From the NCBI GenBank assembly GCA_016795385.1, contig JAEUHI010000048.1:1-64000 (forward strand): a stretch of 64,000 bases of DNA, given 5' to 3'. Source of the stretch: Verrucomicrobiales bacterium (lineage in GTDB: Bacteria > Verrucomicrobiota > Verrucomicrobiia > Verrucomicrobiales > DEV007). The notes beneath the pieces were generated by a model. The model saw nothing but the letters and a program-made list of their open reading frames with translations, was not told the DNA's origin and did no database searches. The translations under genes were made by a program, and so were the position numbers. How positions within the stretch are numbered: position 1 is the first letter of the stretch; the number at the start of each line of letters is the position of its first letter. This document shows positions 21,831 through 29,872 of the stretch, piece by piece.

Positions 21831-23636
21831 TCAGGCGAGAGCGGTCACCTTGATGTCCATCAGCATCTGCGCGTTGCTGGGGTAGCGGTTCATGCAACGG
21901 ATGAGCCACTCCATCGCGTCAGCGGGACGATAGCCGCTGAGTCCGCGCCGGATCACGTAGATCTTCTCCAGCATGTGGGGCGGCAGAAGTAGTTCCTCGC
22001 GCCGGGTGCCGGATTTGTTGATGTCGACGGCGGGGTAGATGTAGTTTTGCGCAAGCTGCCGGTCGAGGACGAGCTCCATGTTGCCGGTCCCTTTGAATTC
22101 CTGGAAAATCGCTTCGTCTGCCTTGCTGTTGGTCTGCACCAGCGCCGTCGCGATGATGGTGAGTGACCCGGCCTCGCGCGTGTTCCGCGCCGCGGCGAAA
22201 ATGCGCCGGGGCACCTCGAGGGCGCCCACGATGAGTCCACCGCTGGCGGTGCCGCGTTTGCCACCGCCGCGCATCTGGCTGTTGAAGGCGCGGGCGAGAC
22301 GGGTGATGGAGTCCATCAGCATCACGACATGGCGGCCGCCTTCGACGAGGCGCTTGGCGCGCTCGATCGCGAGCAGGGCGATGCGGGTGTGGTCCTTCGC
22401 TTCGCTGTCATTGGAGCTGGAAAAGACCTCCACATCGGGGAACGACCTTTCAAAATCGGTCACTTCCTCGGGACGTTCATCGACGAGCAGCACCATGAGG
22501 TGGATCTCGTCGTCATAGTTCTTCAGCAGTCCCTCCGCGATGTGGTGGAGGAAAGTCGTCTTGCCGGTGCGGGGCGGCGCGACGATCAAGCCGCGCTGTC
22601 CCCGGCCGATCGGAGCGACGAGGTCGATGACGCGCGTGGTGAGACGCGATTGTTCGGTCTCGAGAGTGAGCTTTTTGTTGGGATTGATCGCCGTCAACTC
22701 CTCGAAATAGGGCAGTCGGGCGCAATCTTCCGGCGGATTGCCGTTGATGGCGAGCAATTCGATCAACTGGGGACCGCGGATGCCCATCTTGGAAACGCAG
22801 CGGACCATGTGTCCGTCGCGCAGACCATAAATGCGCACGACCTCGGGCGTGATGAAGACATCCTTCGGGGATTGTTGGAAGCCACGGATGCGTGCGCGGA
22901 GGAAGCCGAAGCCCTTGGGGGAAATCTCCACGATGCCCTCGGATTCAACGGCGGGAGAAGACTCGAGAGCGGCCAATTCGCGGGCTCGCTCTTTCTCCTT
23001 CCGCTCAAGGTAACGCTGCTTCCGGGTTTTGAAGACGCGAGGTTCGCCTCCTTCGCCGGAACCCTCCACGCCGTCGGCACCTTCGGCCGGATCGTCGTCA
23101 GATCCGTCGATCTCATCGAAATCTCCTTCTTCCTCGCCGGAGCGCTGGAAATCCTGCGCCGGACGCTCGCCACCTTCATTCTGAAATTCCCGGTTTCCCT
23201 TGTTGCGGCGCCTTTTGCGATTGCGCTTGCGGCCGCCACCCTGCTGGCCTTGGCCGCCTTGTCCCTGCCCTGACGGCTGATGACCTCCCGGAAGGGCACC
23301 AGGATGACCCTCGGCAGGTGCAGGACCGCCATCACGTGCCGAAGGAGACTCTTCCCGCACGACTGGAGCAGGGGGAGGGGAAAACTCCTCCGCTGGAGCC
23401 GCTTCGCGGATGGGGGCAGCAGCCGACGGAGCGGGAGCCGGAGAATCCACCGGCGCCACATCTTCCGACGCCACCTTTTTCGACGATCGAGTCCGGGAGA
23501 CGGCCTTTTTGGCGGGCGATGCCGCCTTGCGCGGAGCGCGCTTGCGAGCCGGGGCCTTCCCTTCAGCGGCTCCCTCGGCGAGGGGTTTGCCGGATTCGGA
23601 TGCGTTGGCTTCTGCGAAAGACTCGGATTCGCTCAT
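21831..23636 (-). CDS. rho: Transcription termination factor Rho with long disordered N-terminus
   Basis: 601 residues. The first ~210 are low-complexity: Lys/Ala/Pro ('KAPARKRAPRKAASPAKKA'), a Gly/Gln stretch ('GQGQGGQGQQGGG'), a basic 'RKRNRKRRRNKGNR' patch, then an acidic tract. RNA-binding domain: 'VEISPKGFGFLRARIRGF' and 'DVFITPEVVRIYGLRDG'. ATPase core: Walker A 'VAPPRTGKTTFLHHIA', 'LLVDERPEEVTDFERSF' and the Q/R-loop region 'DSITRLARAFN'. Hexameric RNA helicase that ends transcription. The insert type is known from GC-rich bacteria, where it aids RNA binding and condensates. Confidence 0.95.
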   Translation of the reverse strand: MSESESFAEANASESGKPLAEGAAEGKAPARKRAPRKAASPAKKAVSRTRSSKKVASEDVAPVDSPAPAPSAAAPIREAAPAEEFSPPPAPVVREESPSARDGGPAPAEGHPGALPGGHQPSGQGQGGQGQQGGGRKRNRKRRRNKGNREFQNEGGERPAQDFQRSGEEEGDFDEIDGSDDDPAEGADGVEGSGEGGEPRVFKTRKQRYLERKEKERARELAALESSPAVESEGIVEISPKGFGFLRARIRGFQQSPKDVFITPEVVRIYGLRDGHMVRCVSKMGIRGPQLIELLAINGNPPEDCARLPYFEELTAINPNKKLTLETEQSRLTTRVIDLVAPIGRGQRGLIVAPPRTGKTTFLHHIAEGLLKNYDDEIHLMVLLVDERPEEVTDFERSFPDVEVFSSSNDSEAKDHTRIALLAIERAKRLVEGGRHVVMLMDSITRLARAFNSQMRGGGKRGTASGGLIVGALEVPRRIFAAARNTREAGSLTIIATALVQTNSKADEAIFQEFKGTGNMELVLDRQLAQNYIYPAVDINKSGTRREELLLPPHMLEKIYVIRRGLSGYRPADAMEWLIRCMNRYPSNAQMLMDIKVTALA

Positions 23637-23911
23637 TGGAAAAAGGGAGATCTCAAATCACAAGGATTCGGATGGGGAAAAGCGGAAAGGGGAAAATGGG
23701 GAAGATTCAACAGGCTCTGAAATCCAGACATACTGGAATTTCAAAAGTGCCCAAAGGAATCGGACAGCCTTCGGGAACCGAGCGTCCCTTAATCTGAAGG
23801 AGAGAAAACTCGCGCCCGGGAGGGGTCGAAAGGGCGGCGCGAACTCCCGATCTGAGTGCGTTCAGGGACAACGGAGTCTCTCCCGTACTCCCTTTAGGCG
23901 CAAGTCTTTTT
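23637..23911 (-). other. rho leader / rho-panB intergenic region
   Basis: 275 bp without a convincing gene. On the minus strand a hairpin GAAAT-TCCAG, loop, CTGGATTTC lies around 23718-23741. A poly-A/T stretch (23908-23918 on the plus strand, ttttttta) is next to the panB stop. It may hold the rho promoter and an autoregulatory leader; nothing more specific can be read. Confidence 0.3.
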
Positions 23912-24691
23912 TTACTCTGGAAACCCCGTCCGATGGGAGTCTTCGACCTCCTCAAGAAAGGCGGAAAGTGCTTTGCGGGTGACTCCGGCGACATCTCCGT
24001 GGGTTTTCGCGAAAGGCGGGACGAACCAAGGGAAGCCGCCCGTGACGTCGTGCACGACGCGGACTTGTCCATCACAGTGGTGACCCGAGCCGATTCCGAT
24101 CGTCGGGATGGTGAGCCGGTCGGTGATCTCCGCGGCGACATCCGCGACGACGCTTTCGAGGACCACGGCGAAGGCCCCGGCCGCCTCCAGAGCCAGCGCC
24201 GCATCGACCAGGCTCCGGGCCTCGCTCTCATTGCGACCTTTCTTTTTGTATCCACCCTCCTCGCGAACCCGCTGCGGTAGCATGCCGAGATGGGCGCAGA
24301 CCGGAATCCCGGCCCCGACGATGGCTTCGACCTGGGGGATCTGCTCCCGGCCTCCTTCGAGTTTCACCGCATCGGCCCCGGCATCGGCGATTCGCCTGGC
24401 GCTCGCGAGCGCGTCGCCCGGATTGTCATAGGTATGGATCGGGAGATCGGCGAGCACGATGGCCCGTTTGACGCCGCGGCGGACGATCGAGGTGTGGTAG
24501 ACCATTTGCTCCAGCGTTACCGAAGTCGTGTCCTCGTAGCCCGCCACCATCATGCCGAGGGAATCGCCCACGAGGATCAGCTGAATACCCGCTTCGTCAC
24601 AGAGTCGGGCAGTGGGGTAGTCGTAAGCCGTGATCGACGTAATGGGTGGTCGCAGCCGGGCGGAGAGGTCAGGTAGGGGGAGGGGATTCAT
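23912..24691 (-). CDS. panB: 3-methyl-2-oxobutanoate hydroxymethyltransferase
   Basis: 259 residues. First committed step of pantothenate synthesis: ketoisovalerate plus methylene-THF gives ketopantoate. Signatures are 'ITSITAYDYPTARLCDEAGI', 'ILVGDSLGMMVAGYEDTTSV', 'LADLPIHTYDNPGDALASAR', 'GADAVKLEGG', 'VCAHLGMLPQ' and 'TIGIGSGHHCDGQVRVVHDV'. Mg2+ ligands D and E are conserved. Full length. panC is not in the neighbourhood. Confidence 0.95.
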   Translation of the reverse strand: MNPLPLPDLSARLRPPITSITAYDYPTARLCDEAGIQLILVGDSLGMMVAGYEDTTSVTLEQMVYHTSIVRRGVKRAIVLADLPIHTYDNPGDALASARRIADAGADAVKLEGGREQIPQVEAIVGAGIPVCAHLGMLPQRVREEGGYKKKGRNESEARSLVDAALALEAAGAFAVVLESVVADVAAEITDRLTIPTIGIGSGHHCDGQVRVVHDVTGGFPWFVPPFAKTHGDVAGVTRKALSAFLEEVEDSHRTGFPE

Positions 24692-24859
24692 GAACCGAGG
24701 CCCCGGGGGAGGGCGGCACTCCCAGAATAGCGCGGAGATGGGAAAACGGAAGTCGATCGTCCCGAATCCGGAACTTTTGAGTGAAGGAAAGGCTTGGGCG
24801 AGAAAAACGGGTCAAAATTATAAAAATATTGATTAATTATGGAAATTATATTAACATCT

Positions 24860-25345
24860 CACAACACAAACACGGTGACCTGTCACAAGGACGCCCTTTT
24901 CACCCAGACACGAACATCCTGGAACGGCCTGCTCCGCCTGAGAAACGGAGAGAGGAAGATCCACGGGAGTCTGAGCGAACGGGTGCTCTACGGAAGCAGG
25001 GGCCGACCAAACAGATGGGAACACACGCACACGGCGGTCGGGGAACGATCCTGATCCATAACGATCTCTTTGAAAACCGGCCCCACGAAGAGGGAAGCTG
25101 GACGACAAAGGGGGGACTCCAACTTCAGCAGCGCTATGACAAGAGCCGCCGTCCCGATCCGGGCCGTCCCTCGCCTCAGCGGCGCCACAAGAACATCGGC
25201 TTCCCGGATCGGGGGAACACTCCGCTGCCATTGCCTCAGCAAGAGGCTATGGCACGCGTGCGGTAGAGAACTTTTGTCCGCAAGGACATTGGTGAAGAGA
25301 TGAAAAGTCGGGGTGGGGTCGAGTGGCCCCACCCCAATTTTTTTC
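24860..25345 (+). ncRNA. Candidate structured non-coding RNA
   Basis: The 663-bp stretch 24692-25354 has no convincing gene on either strand. An AT-rich, promoter-like island (24815-24855) precedes a GC-rich region with strong pairing. GGCCTGCTCCG (24926-24936) pairs with CGGAAGCAGGGGCC (24991-25004). CCCGATCCGGG (25153-25163) is a perfect 11-bp match to 25203-25213. TGCCATTGCCTC pairs with GAGGCTATGGCA (about 25227-25256) with one mismatch. GTCC-GCAA-GGAC forms a tetraloop hairpin at 25277-25288. The region ends in an intrinsic terminator. Landmarks of RNase P RNA, tmRNA and SRP RNA were not found. The 5' end is a guess. Confidence 0.5.
25310..25344 (+). terminator. Strong intrinsic terminator
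   Basis: GGGGTGGGG (25310-25318) pairs perfectly with CCCCACCCC (25327-25335); two A and seven T follow. It faces the gene-free region on its left, and no plus-strand protein gene lies upstream, which supports a transcribed RNA there. It also lies just beyond the end of rsmI (minus strand). Confidence 0.85.
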
Positions 25346-25354
25346 CAAATCGTG

Positions 25355-26098
25355 TCAATCCCGACCGGCCCCGCGGATCAGCAGGGTGATCTCTCCTTTG
25401 GGAGGATGCGCGGCAAAATGCGCGCTCAGCTCGGCGGCGCTGCCCCGGTGATAGGTCTCGAAGCGTTTCGTCAGCTCGCGTGCCACGCAGATTTCGCGGT
25501 CTGGCGCGATCGATTGCAGGATCTCTAGGGTCCCGGCCAGGCGATGGGGGGATTCGTAGAAGATCGAAGTTTCGCGGCGATCAAGCGATTCCGTGAGTTC
25601 GCGGGTGCGGCGTCCGGATTTCACCGAGAGAAATCCGCCGAAGTAAAAAGCGTCGCTCGGCAGGCCGGAGCCGGCCAACGCGGTGACGACGGCGCACGGT
25701 CCCGGCAAGACTTCGACGCGGACTCCTGCTTCATGGGCGGCGTTGACGAGGCGATAGCCCGGATCGGAAATGCCCGGCATACCGGCATCGGAGAGATAGA
25801 CCAAACGGGCGCCGTCCCGGACCCGCTCGACGAGCGAGGCCGCTCGGAATTTCTCATTGTGATCGTGGAGGGCGACGAGCTCCTTCTCGCGGATTCCGAG
25901 GTGCTCGAGGAGGCGACGGGAGTGGCGGGTGTCCTCACAGGCAACGATGTCCGCCTGGCGGATCGCTTCCGCGGCGCGGTAGGTGATATCTCCCAGATTA
26001 CCGATCGGAGTGGCGACAAGCTGGACGAATCCGGCGGGATCGAGGGGATTCACAAGGGAAAAAGGGCGTGGAGCGTTCGAGCAGGGTGACTCGATCAC
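25355..26098 (-). CDS. rsmI: 16S rRNA (cytidine-2'-O)-methyltransferase RsmI
   Basis: 247 residues, GTG start at 26098 overlapping the lptE-like stop (GTGA); the start could also be slightly downstream. Signatures are 'VQLVATPIGNLGDITYRA', 'ADIVACEDTRHSRRLLEHLG', 'LVYLSDAGMPGISDPGYRLV', 'VEVLPGPCAVVTALAGSGLP' and 'FYESPHRLAGTLEIL'. SAM-dependent 2'-O-methylation of C1402 of 16S rRNA. Confidence 0.93.
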   Translation of the reverse strand: MIESPCSNAPRPFSLVNPLDPAGFVQLVATPIGNLGDITYRAAEAIRQADIVACEDTRHSRRLLEHLGIREKELVALHDHNEKFRAASLVERVRDGARLVYLSDAGMPGISDPGYRLVNAAHEAGVRVEVLPGPCAVVTALAGSGLPSDAFYFGGFLSVKSGRRTRELTESLDRRETSIFYESPHRLAGTLEILQSIAPDREICVARELTKRFETYHRGSAAELSAHFAAHPPKGEITLLIRGAGRD

Positions 26099-26718
26099 CA
26101 GCCGTTCGCCAGCTGCGAAACGAGTTTGTCAGCGACATCTTCCGAAGCAACGGAAAGAGCGCTGCGCTCGCCGACCTGGTAACTGGCGTCGACAAATTGG
26201 ATCGTTTCGCCGATCACCAGGCCCTGGCGGGCTCCGTAGACCCCATCATCACCCGATTTGCCATCGACCGGGTCCGCATCATCGGCGACCACGTCATCAC
26301 CGCCGTCACCGTTTTCATCGTCGCCACGTTTGCCGATGCGCTGGCCCGTGACCGGGTCTTCGAGGTGGAAATCCACATAGAGGTAAAGACTTAGCTCCCG
26401 CGAGCGAAGTGTGTCGGTCCGCACCGCGCGGAGCTGGCGTTTCCGGATCTCGCGGATCGTGCCGACGAGGACGGCATCACAATTTTCCCGCGTCGCGACC
26501 TGGTAGGTGCCGTCCGCCTGCAGTTCGGTGAGGACCGCGTTCGTGACAAGGCTGGAGAGACGCGGCTCCAGAGTCAGGTTTTTGAAGGGCGGCACATGGA
26601 TTTTTTCGATCCCCATGTAGGTTCCCGGCTTCACTTCGCCCAGCTGATAACCCGCACAACCGGAGAAAAAGAGGCCGGCGAGAGCGAGAAAGGAAAGGGT
26701 AGAAATCCGGAACTTCAT
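26095..26718 (-). CDS. LptE-like LPS-assembly lipoprotein
   Basis: 207 residues. Lipoprotein signal 'FLALAGLFFSGCAGYQLG' with lipobox FSGC. The body matches the LptE/LPS-assembly lipoprotein pattern: 'PPFKNLTLEPRLSSLVTNAV', 'QVATRENCDAVLVGTIREI' and 'SLYLYVDFHLEDPVTGQRIG'. An unusual Asp/Gly-rich insertion ('RGDDENGDGGDDVVADDADP') sits near residues 130-155. It should help LptD insert LPS into the outer membrane. Its stop overlaps rsmI by 4 bp. Confidence 0.7.
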   Translation of the reverse strand: MKFRISTLSFLALAGLFFSGCAGYQLGEVKPGTYMGIEKIHVPPFKNLTLEPRLSSLVTNAVLTELQADGTYQVATRENCDAVLVGTIREIRKRQLRAVRTDTLRSRELSLYLYVDFHLEDPVTGQRIGKRGDDENGDGGDDVVADDADPVDGKSGDDGVYGARQGLVIGETIQFVDASYQVGERSALSVASEDVADKLVSQLANGW

Positions 26719-26837
26719 GAAAGGGCGGCACCAAGGATGACTCCGATACTAGGCGGGAATGGAGAAAAAACAAGCCGTAAGAACCGGCCTGAGTCCGGGG
26801 AATCCGACGCGTCTCGTGAAACGACCAAATGGATCGC

Positions 26838-28001
26838 TCACTGTGCCGGTGGCGAGGGGATGTCGGCGATGGCGGGTGCGTTTGCCGGTGCCGGGGCTGC
26901 GGGAGCGGCCGGAGGCGTTCCGGCTCCCGACGCGGGCAAGGGGACGACTTCGTCCTCCGAGGTGCGCATTTCCACCTTGTCCTTTTTGAGCGGATTCGGA
27001 CCAAACATGCCGGCCTTTTTCTCAACCTCGGCCGAGCTGGCTTGCCCGTCCAGAATCGCGAGGCGTTCCTGAGCCTTCGGTGCCCAGGAGGTGTTCGGAT
27101 TTTTCACGACTTCGCGGTAATAAACCCGGGCGGAGTCCGGCTTGCCGCTTTTCTCATAGAACATCCCCGTATTGTAGAGCTTTTCCATCGACCGTTCATC
27201 GATGCTCTGGAGATCGGATTTGATCTCGGCGGCGCGTTGATCCTCGGGATTCTGGTTCACGAAATCGAGGCCCGCTTCGACCTGGGCGCGATCTTTCACC
27301 GGGCTGTTCGATTTCTCCGCCGTGACGCCTCGCAGCTTGAAGATCTGATACTGCGCTTCCTTGGCGGTTTCGGTCTCGGGATATTTGTCGACGACCTTTT
27401 GGAACGAGGCGATGGCCTGATCCATCTCGCCGATGTCCGAACGGACGTAACCGATGGCGAGGAGGGATTTCGGGGCATACTCGGTGAACGGGGCGCTCGT
27501 GCTGATTTGTTCGTACATTTCGACGAGCTTCGAGGGCTGGATCGCGGCGCCGACGCCAAAGAGGCCTTTCTTGTCATTCGCACGCAGGCCCTCGGCAATG
27601 CCGTATTGGCGTTTCACCGCCTCGGTGAAATTCGGGGTGTTGCGGTGGTTCGAGATCAGCTCCTGATATTGCTCAAAGGCCTTGCGTCCTTCGCCCTCGG
27701 CCTCCAGCATCCGGGCGTAGCCGAATTTCGCCTCGGTGCCGGCATCGGTGCGGCCATAACTCTGGCTGATGCTCTTGTAAGTGTCGCGGGCCTGGCGGTT
27801 TTTGCCGCTGCTTTCGTAGGCCTGCGCCTTGGCGAGCATCTCGGACGCCTTCGATTGCTGCGACCCGAGTTGCTCCGCACTGAGGACCTTTTTGTCTTCG
27901 CTGCGCTTGAGCAGTCCTCCGAGAAAAGCATGGGAATCTTCAACTCCCAGGGAGAAGGCCAGCATGCCGGCCAGAAGATATCGGGGATCACGGATTTTCA
28001 T
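26838..28001 (-). CDS. Tetratricopeptide-repeat secreted protein (YbgF/BamD-like)
   Basis: 387 residues from MKIRDPRYLLAGMLAFSLG, a signal peptide. Repeated helix-turn-helix TPR units are visible: 'ARDTYKSISQSYGRTDAGTE', 'AFEQYQELISNHRNTPNFTE', 'AIASFQKVVDKYPETETAKE' and 'SARVYYREVVKNPNTSWAPK'. A Pro/Ala-rich tail ends the protein. It probably acts as a periplasmic protein scaffold; the partner is unknown. It lies 119 bp upstream of the lptE-like gene on the same strand. Confidence 0.75.
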   Translation of the reverse strand: MKIRDPRYLLAGMLAFSLGVEDSHAFLGGLLKRSEDKKVLSAEQLGSQQSKASEMLAKAQAYESSGKNRQARDTYKSISQSYGRTDAGTEAKFGYARMLEAEGEGRKAFEQYQELISNHRNTPNFTEAVKRQYGIAEGLRANDKKGLFGVGAAIQPSKLVEMYEQISTSAPFTEYAPKSLLAIGYVRSDIGEMDQAIASFQKVVDKYPETETAKEAQYQIFKLRGVTAEKSNSPVKDRAQVEAGLDFVNQNPEDQRAAEIKSDLQSIDERSMEKLYNTGMFYEKSGKPDSARVYYREVVKNPNTSWAPKAQERLAILDGQASSAEVEKKAGMFGPNPLKKDKVEMRTSEDEVVPLPASGAGTPPAAPAAPAPANAPAIADIPSPPAQ

Positions 28002-28123
28002 GAAATAACGGGGACGTTTGAGCCGGCAACCTAAGCGATCGTGTTTTTCCTTCAATCGCTAATCGAGGAAGGAAACGAACCGGTCAGCGCAAAAGGCGTG
28101 CAGGGACGCGGCTTGAAGTTTTA

Positions 28124-28262
28124 CTCCTGCTGACTGCCCGGGTGCCGGAACATTCCATGTGGAACGCCCGCCCGTGCACGGCAGGAGAATGGCTTTCAAT
28201 CTGATACGCGGGTTTGCCTGCGAATCTTAGGAATTCATGAATTCCGGCGTGCACGGGGCTTG
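28124..28262. repeat. Cluster of palindromes in a gene-free stretch
   Basis: The 356 bp from 28002 to 28357 hold no convincing gene. CTCCTGC (28124-28130) and GCAGGAG (28181-28187) enclose a nearly self-complementary segment. GGAATTCATGAATTCC (28230-28245) is a perfect 16-bp palindrome. CGTGCACGG occurs twice, around 28172-28180 and 28247-28255. This could be an operator, a replication or transposition site, or the 3' flank of the IS1-like transposase. Nothing decides between these. Confidence 0.45.
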
Positions 28263-28357
28263 AGCAGACCCTCCCTATTAACTTCCGACAATATATGTAA
28301 TATAAAACGGAGAGGTGGCGGTGCTGGTTGAGTATGAAAATTCAAAAACCCTTCCCC

Positions 28358-29368
28358 TCAATCCGTGAGTCCGCGCTCTGACGGGCCTTCGCCGTTTGGA
28401 TCGAGATACCACGGAAGCGGGATTTGATCCTTGGGAGTCGGCGTGTAGGTGCGGCGTGCTTTGGGTCGCGTGGAAAAGTTCGCGAACGCGGCTTCGAATG
28501 CAGCTTCTTCTTTGGCTTTGAGAAACGCGTCGGTCATCTCGACCACGTCTTCTAAGGTCCAGCGCCGATCCACGATCCCAAGCGCCATTGCCGGGGTCTT
28601 CTTCGTGGTTTCGTGCTTCCGAACCAGATTGTAGACGAAAATGTGAATGCTGGCAGTCAGCGAGTGATTGTCCCACGACTTCGAGTAAGCCAGCGTCTTG
28701 CGGGCGGTCCGCTTGTTCCCCTGCCGCATCGTGAGGAAAAACCGCTCAATATGGCAAACCGTGGACGTGCGCAGATCCGGGTTCCCGACCTGGGCCTCAC
28801 GGCTCACGCCAACTAAACGGTTCACGCCAAACTTCATCCATTCGTGACCGGCCGCCTTGATGTTCTGGAACTTCTTTTCCTCTTGGGCGAAATCCAGCCG
28901 TCCGAAGAATGCGCCAGGAATCGTGTGATTGTAGGCTTGGAGCCGATCGCTGGTAATCTGGACGCGCCCCACGATACGGGAAGCCAGATCAGCGGCAAAG
29001 TCACGGGCGGCATCGGTCGTGCGCTTGCCGGTGCGCCAGTTCAGAATCGCCTTAGATTCAGGATCGAGAGACGCCCACAGCCAGCAATCCCCTCGGTCGG
29101 GATGCTGGAGCTTTTGTTCCTTCGTCATCCGCTCCTTGTGGGTGTGGACGTAGGCCCATTGTTCGTCCAGCTCGATGCGAGCCACTTCCAGCCCGGTAAA
29201 GTGGCGGTTGTGCCAATCCTCGCAGGCTTGGCCGACTTCCTCAATCACTCGGAGCACGGAGTGTTTCCCGACCTTGAACATGCGGCATACGGAGTTGATC
29301 GCCGTTCCTTCGCAGAGCGCGGCGAGGATTAAAGCCCGCTTGTCATTGCTCAATCTTTTGTTTGCCAT
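28358..29368 (-). CDS. IS1-like DDE transposase
   Basis: 336 residues in one frame. The N-terminal helix-turn-helix reads 'ALCEGTAINSVCRMFKVGKH' with 'SVLRVIEEVGQACEDW'. The DDE core has D in 'ARIELDEQWAYVHTHKER', D in 'VQITSDRLQAY' and E in 'STVCHIERFFLTMRQGNKRT' (IS1-type ending). The C-terminus is 'TPMALGIVDRRWT'-like ('KTPAMALGIVDRRWTLEDVV'). Single-frame IS1-like transposases need no frameshift. No clear terminal inverted repeats or target duplications were found, so it may be an immobile remnant. Confidence 0.7.
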   Translation of the reverse strand: MANKRLSNDKRALILAALCEGTAINSVCRMFKVGKHSVLRVIEEVGQACEDWHNRHFTGLEVARIELDEQWAYVHTHKERMTKEQKLQHPDRGDCWLWASLDPESKAILNWRTGKRTTDAARDFAADLASRIVGRVQITSDRLQAYNHTIPGAFFGRLDFAQEEKKFQNIKAAGHEWMKFGVNRLVGVSREAQVGNPDLRTSTVCHIERFFLTMRQGNKRTARKTLAYSKSWDNHSLTASIHIFVYNLVRKHETTKKTPAMALGIVDRRWTLEDVVEMTDAFLKAKEEAAFEAAFANFSTRPKARRTYTPTPKDQIPLPWYLDPNGEGPSERGLTD

Positions 29369-29427
29369 GACTTGATTTAATGTGTATAAGAGAGCAAGTC
29401 AAGAAAAAGTGTGTAGGTTTTCAAAAA

Positions 29428-29607
29428 ATGGACAATGCCCCAACTCATGGAGGGAAACGAGACGGCGCAGGTCGGCCGAGCCTCGGGAAAAAGCGATTCC
29501 AAGTCATGCTGACGGAATCAGCGGTCGAGCGTGCTAGAGAGAAAGAATCCAATCTTTCCGGGCTTTTAGATCGCCTGCTCCGCGAATGGCTGGAAAAAAG
29601 ACCTTGA
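29428..29607 (+). CDS. Small ribbon-helix-helix-like protein
   Basis: 59 residues from MDNAPTHGGKRDGAGRPSLG. A basic 'GGKRDGAGRPS' arm precedes 'KKRFQVMLTESAVERAREKE' and 'SNLSGLLDRLLREWLEKRP', the strand-helix-helix pattern of RHH DNA-binding proteins. It is divergent from the transposase, with 59 bp between the starts. It may repress its neighbour or be an orphan antitoxin; both are guesses. Confidence 0.5.
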   Translation: MDNAPTHGGKRDGAGRPSLGKKRFQVMLTESAVERAREKESNLSGLLDRLLREWLEKRP

Positions 29608-29650
29608 ATATGTGTGTATCCCGAGATACATTCAATGAGGTTTGAGGACG

Positions 29651-29723
29651 AGCCGCGCCCCGGATTCGAACCGAGATTTTCCCACTGACAGGGAGGGATG
29701 TGCTACCGTTACACCAACGCGGC
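29651..29723 (-). tRNA. tRNA-like element, Asp(GUC)-like, aberrant anticodon arm
   Basis: On the minus strand: acceptor GCCGCGT/GCGCGGC, D-arm GGTGTAACGGTAGCAC, and T-arm CTCGG-TTCGAAT-CCGGG all pair well. The anticodon segment (TCCCTCCCTGTCAGTGGGA) contains CTGTCAG, an Asp-type loop, but its 5-bp stem does not form properly, and the segment between positions 26 and 49 is one nucleotide too long. GAGGAC (29644-29649) and GTCCTC (29727-29732) lengthen the acceptor stem. It could be a decayed tRNA, a tRNA mimic, or a true tRNA with an odd arm. Confidence 0.45.
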
Positions 29724-29734
29724 ACGGTCCTCAC

Positions 29735-29790
29735 CGCCCCCGTAAACCACTTCAGGCTGGAATCTGTGGGTTTACGGGGGCGCTTTTTTA
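29735..29790 (+). terminator. Long intrinsic terminator hairpin
   Basis: CGCCCCCGTAAACC (29735-29748) pairs perfectly over 14 bp with GGTTTACGGGGGCG (29769-29782), followed by CTTTTTTA. It would stop plus-strand transcripts from the small RHH gene. On the minus strand it is upstream of the tRNA-like element. Confidence 0.75.
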
Positions 29791-29872
29791 TAGCGGGCTT
29801 ATCCTGTGAGGTAGGGCGATCCCGCCCGCTTTTTTCCTAACTTCATGCGGGTTATTGGTTTAGGAAAGGTTT

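Noticed and set aside
24781..25266. 161-codon plus-strand protein in the panB-rsmI gap
   Set aside because: It starts inside the AT-rich island, has no ribosome binding site or domain, and lies across helices that fit an RNA.
24860..25345. Known RNase P RNA, tmRNA or SRP RNA
   Set aside because: The conserved GAGGAAAGTCC-type and ACAGAA motifs of RNase P, the tmRNA ends with CCA, and the SRP tetraloop helix were not found.
28262..29430. Complete insertion sequence with terminal inverted repeats
   Set aside because: No matching inverted repeats or target duplication could be found by eye on either side of the transposase gene.
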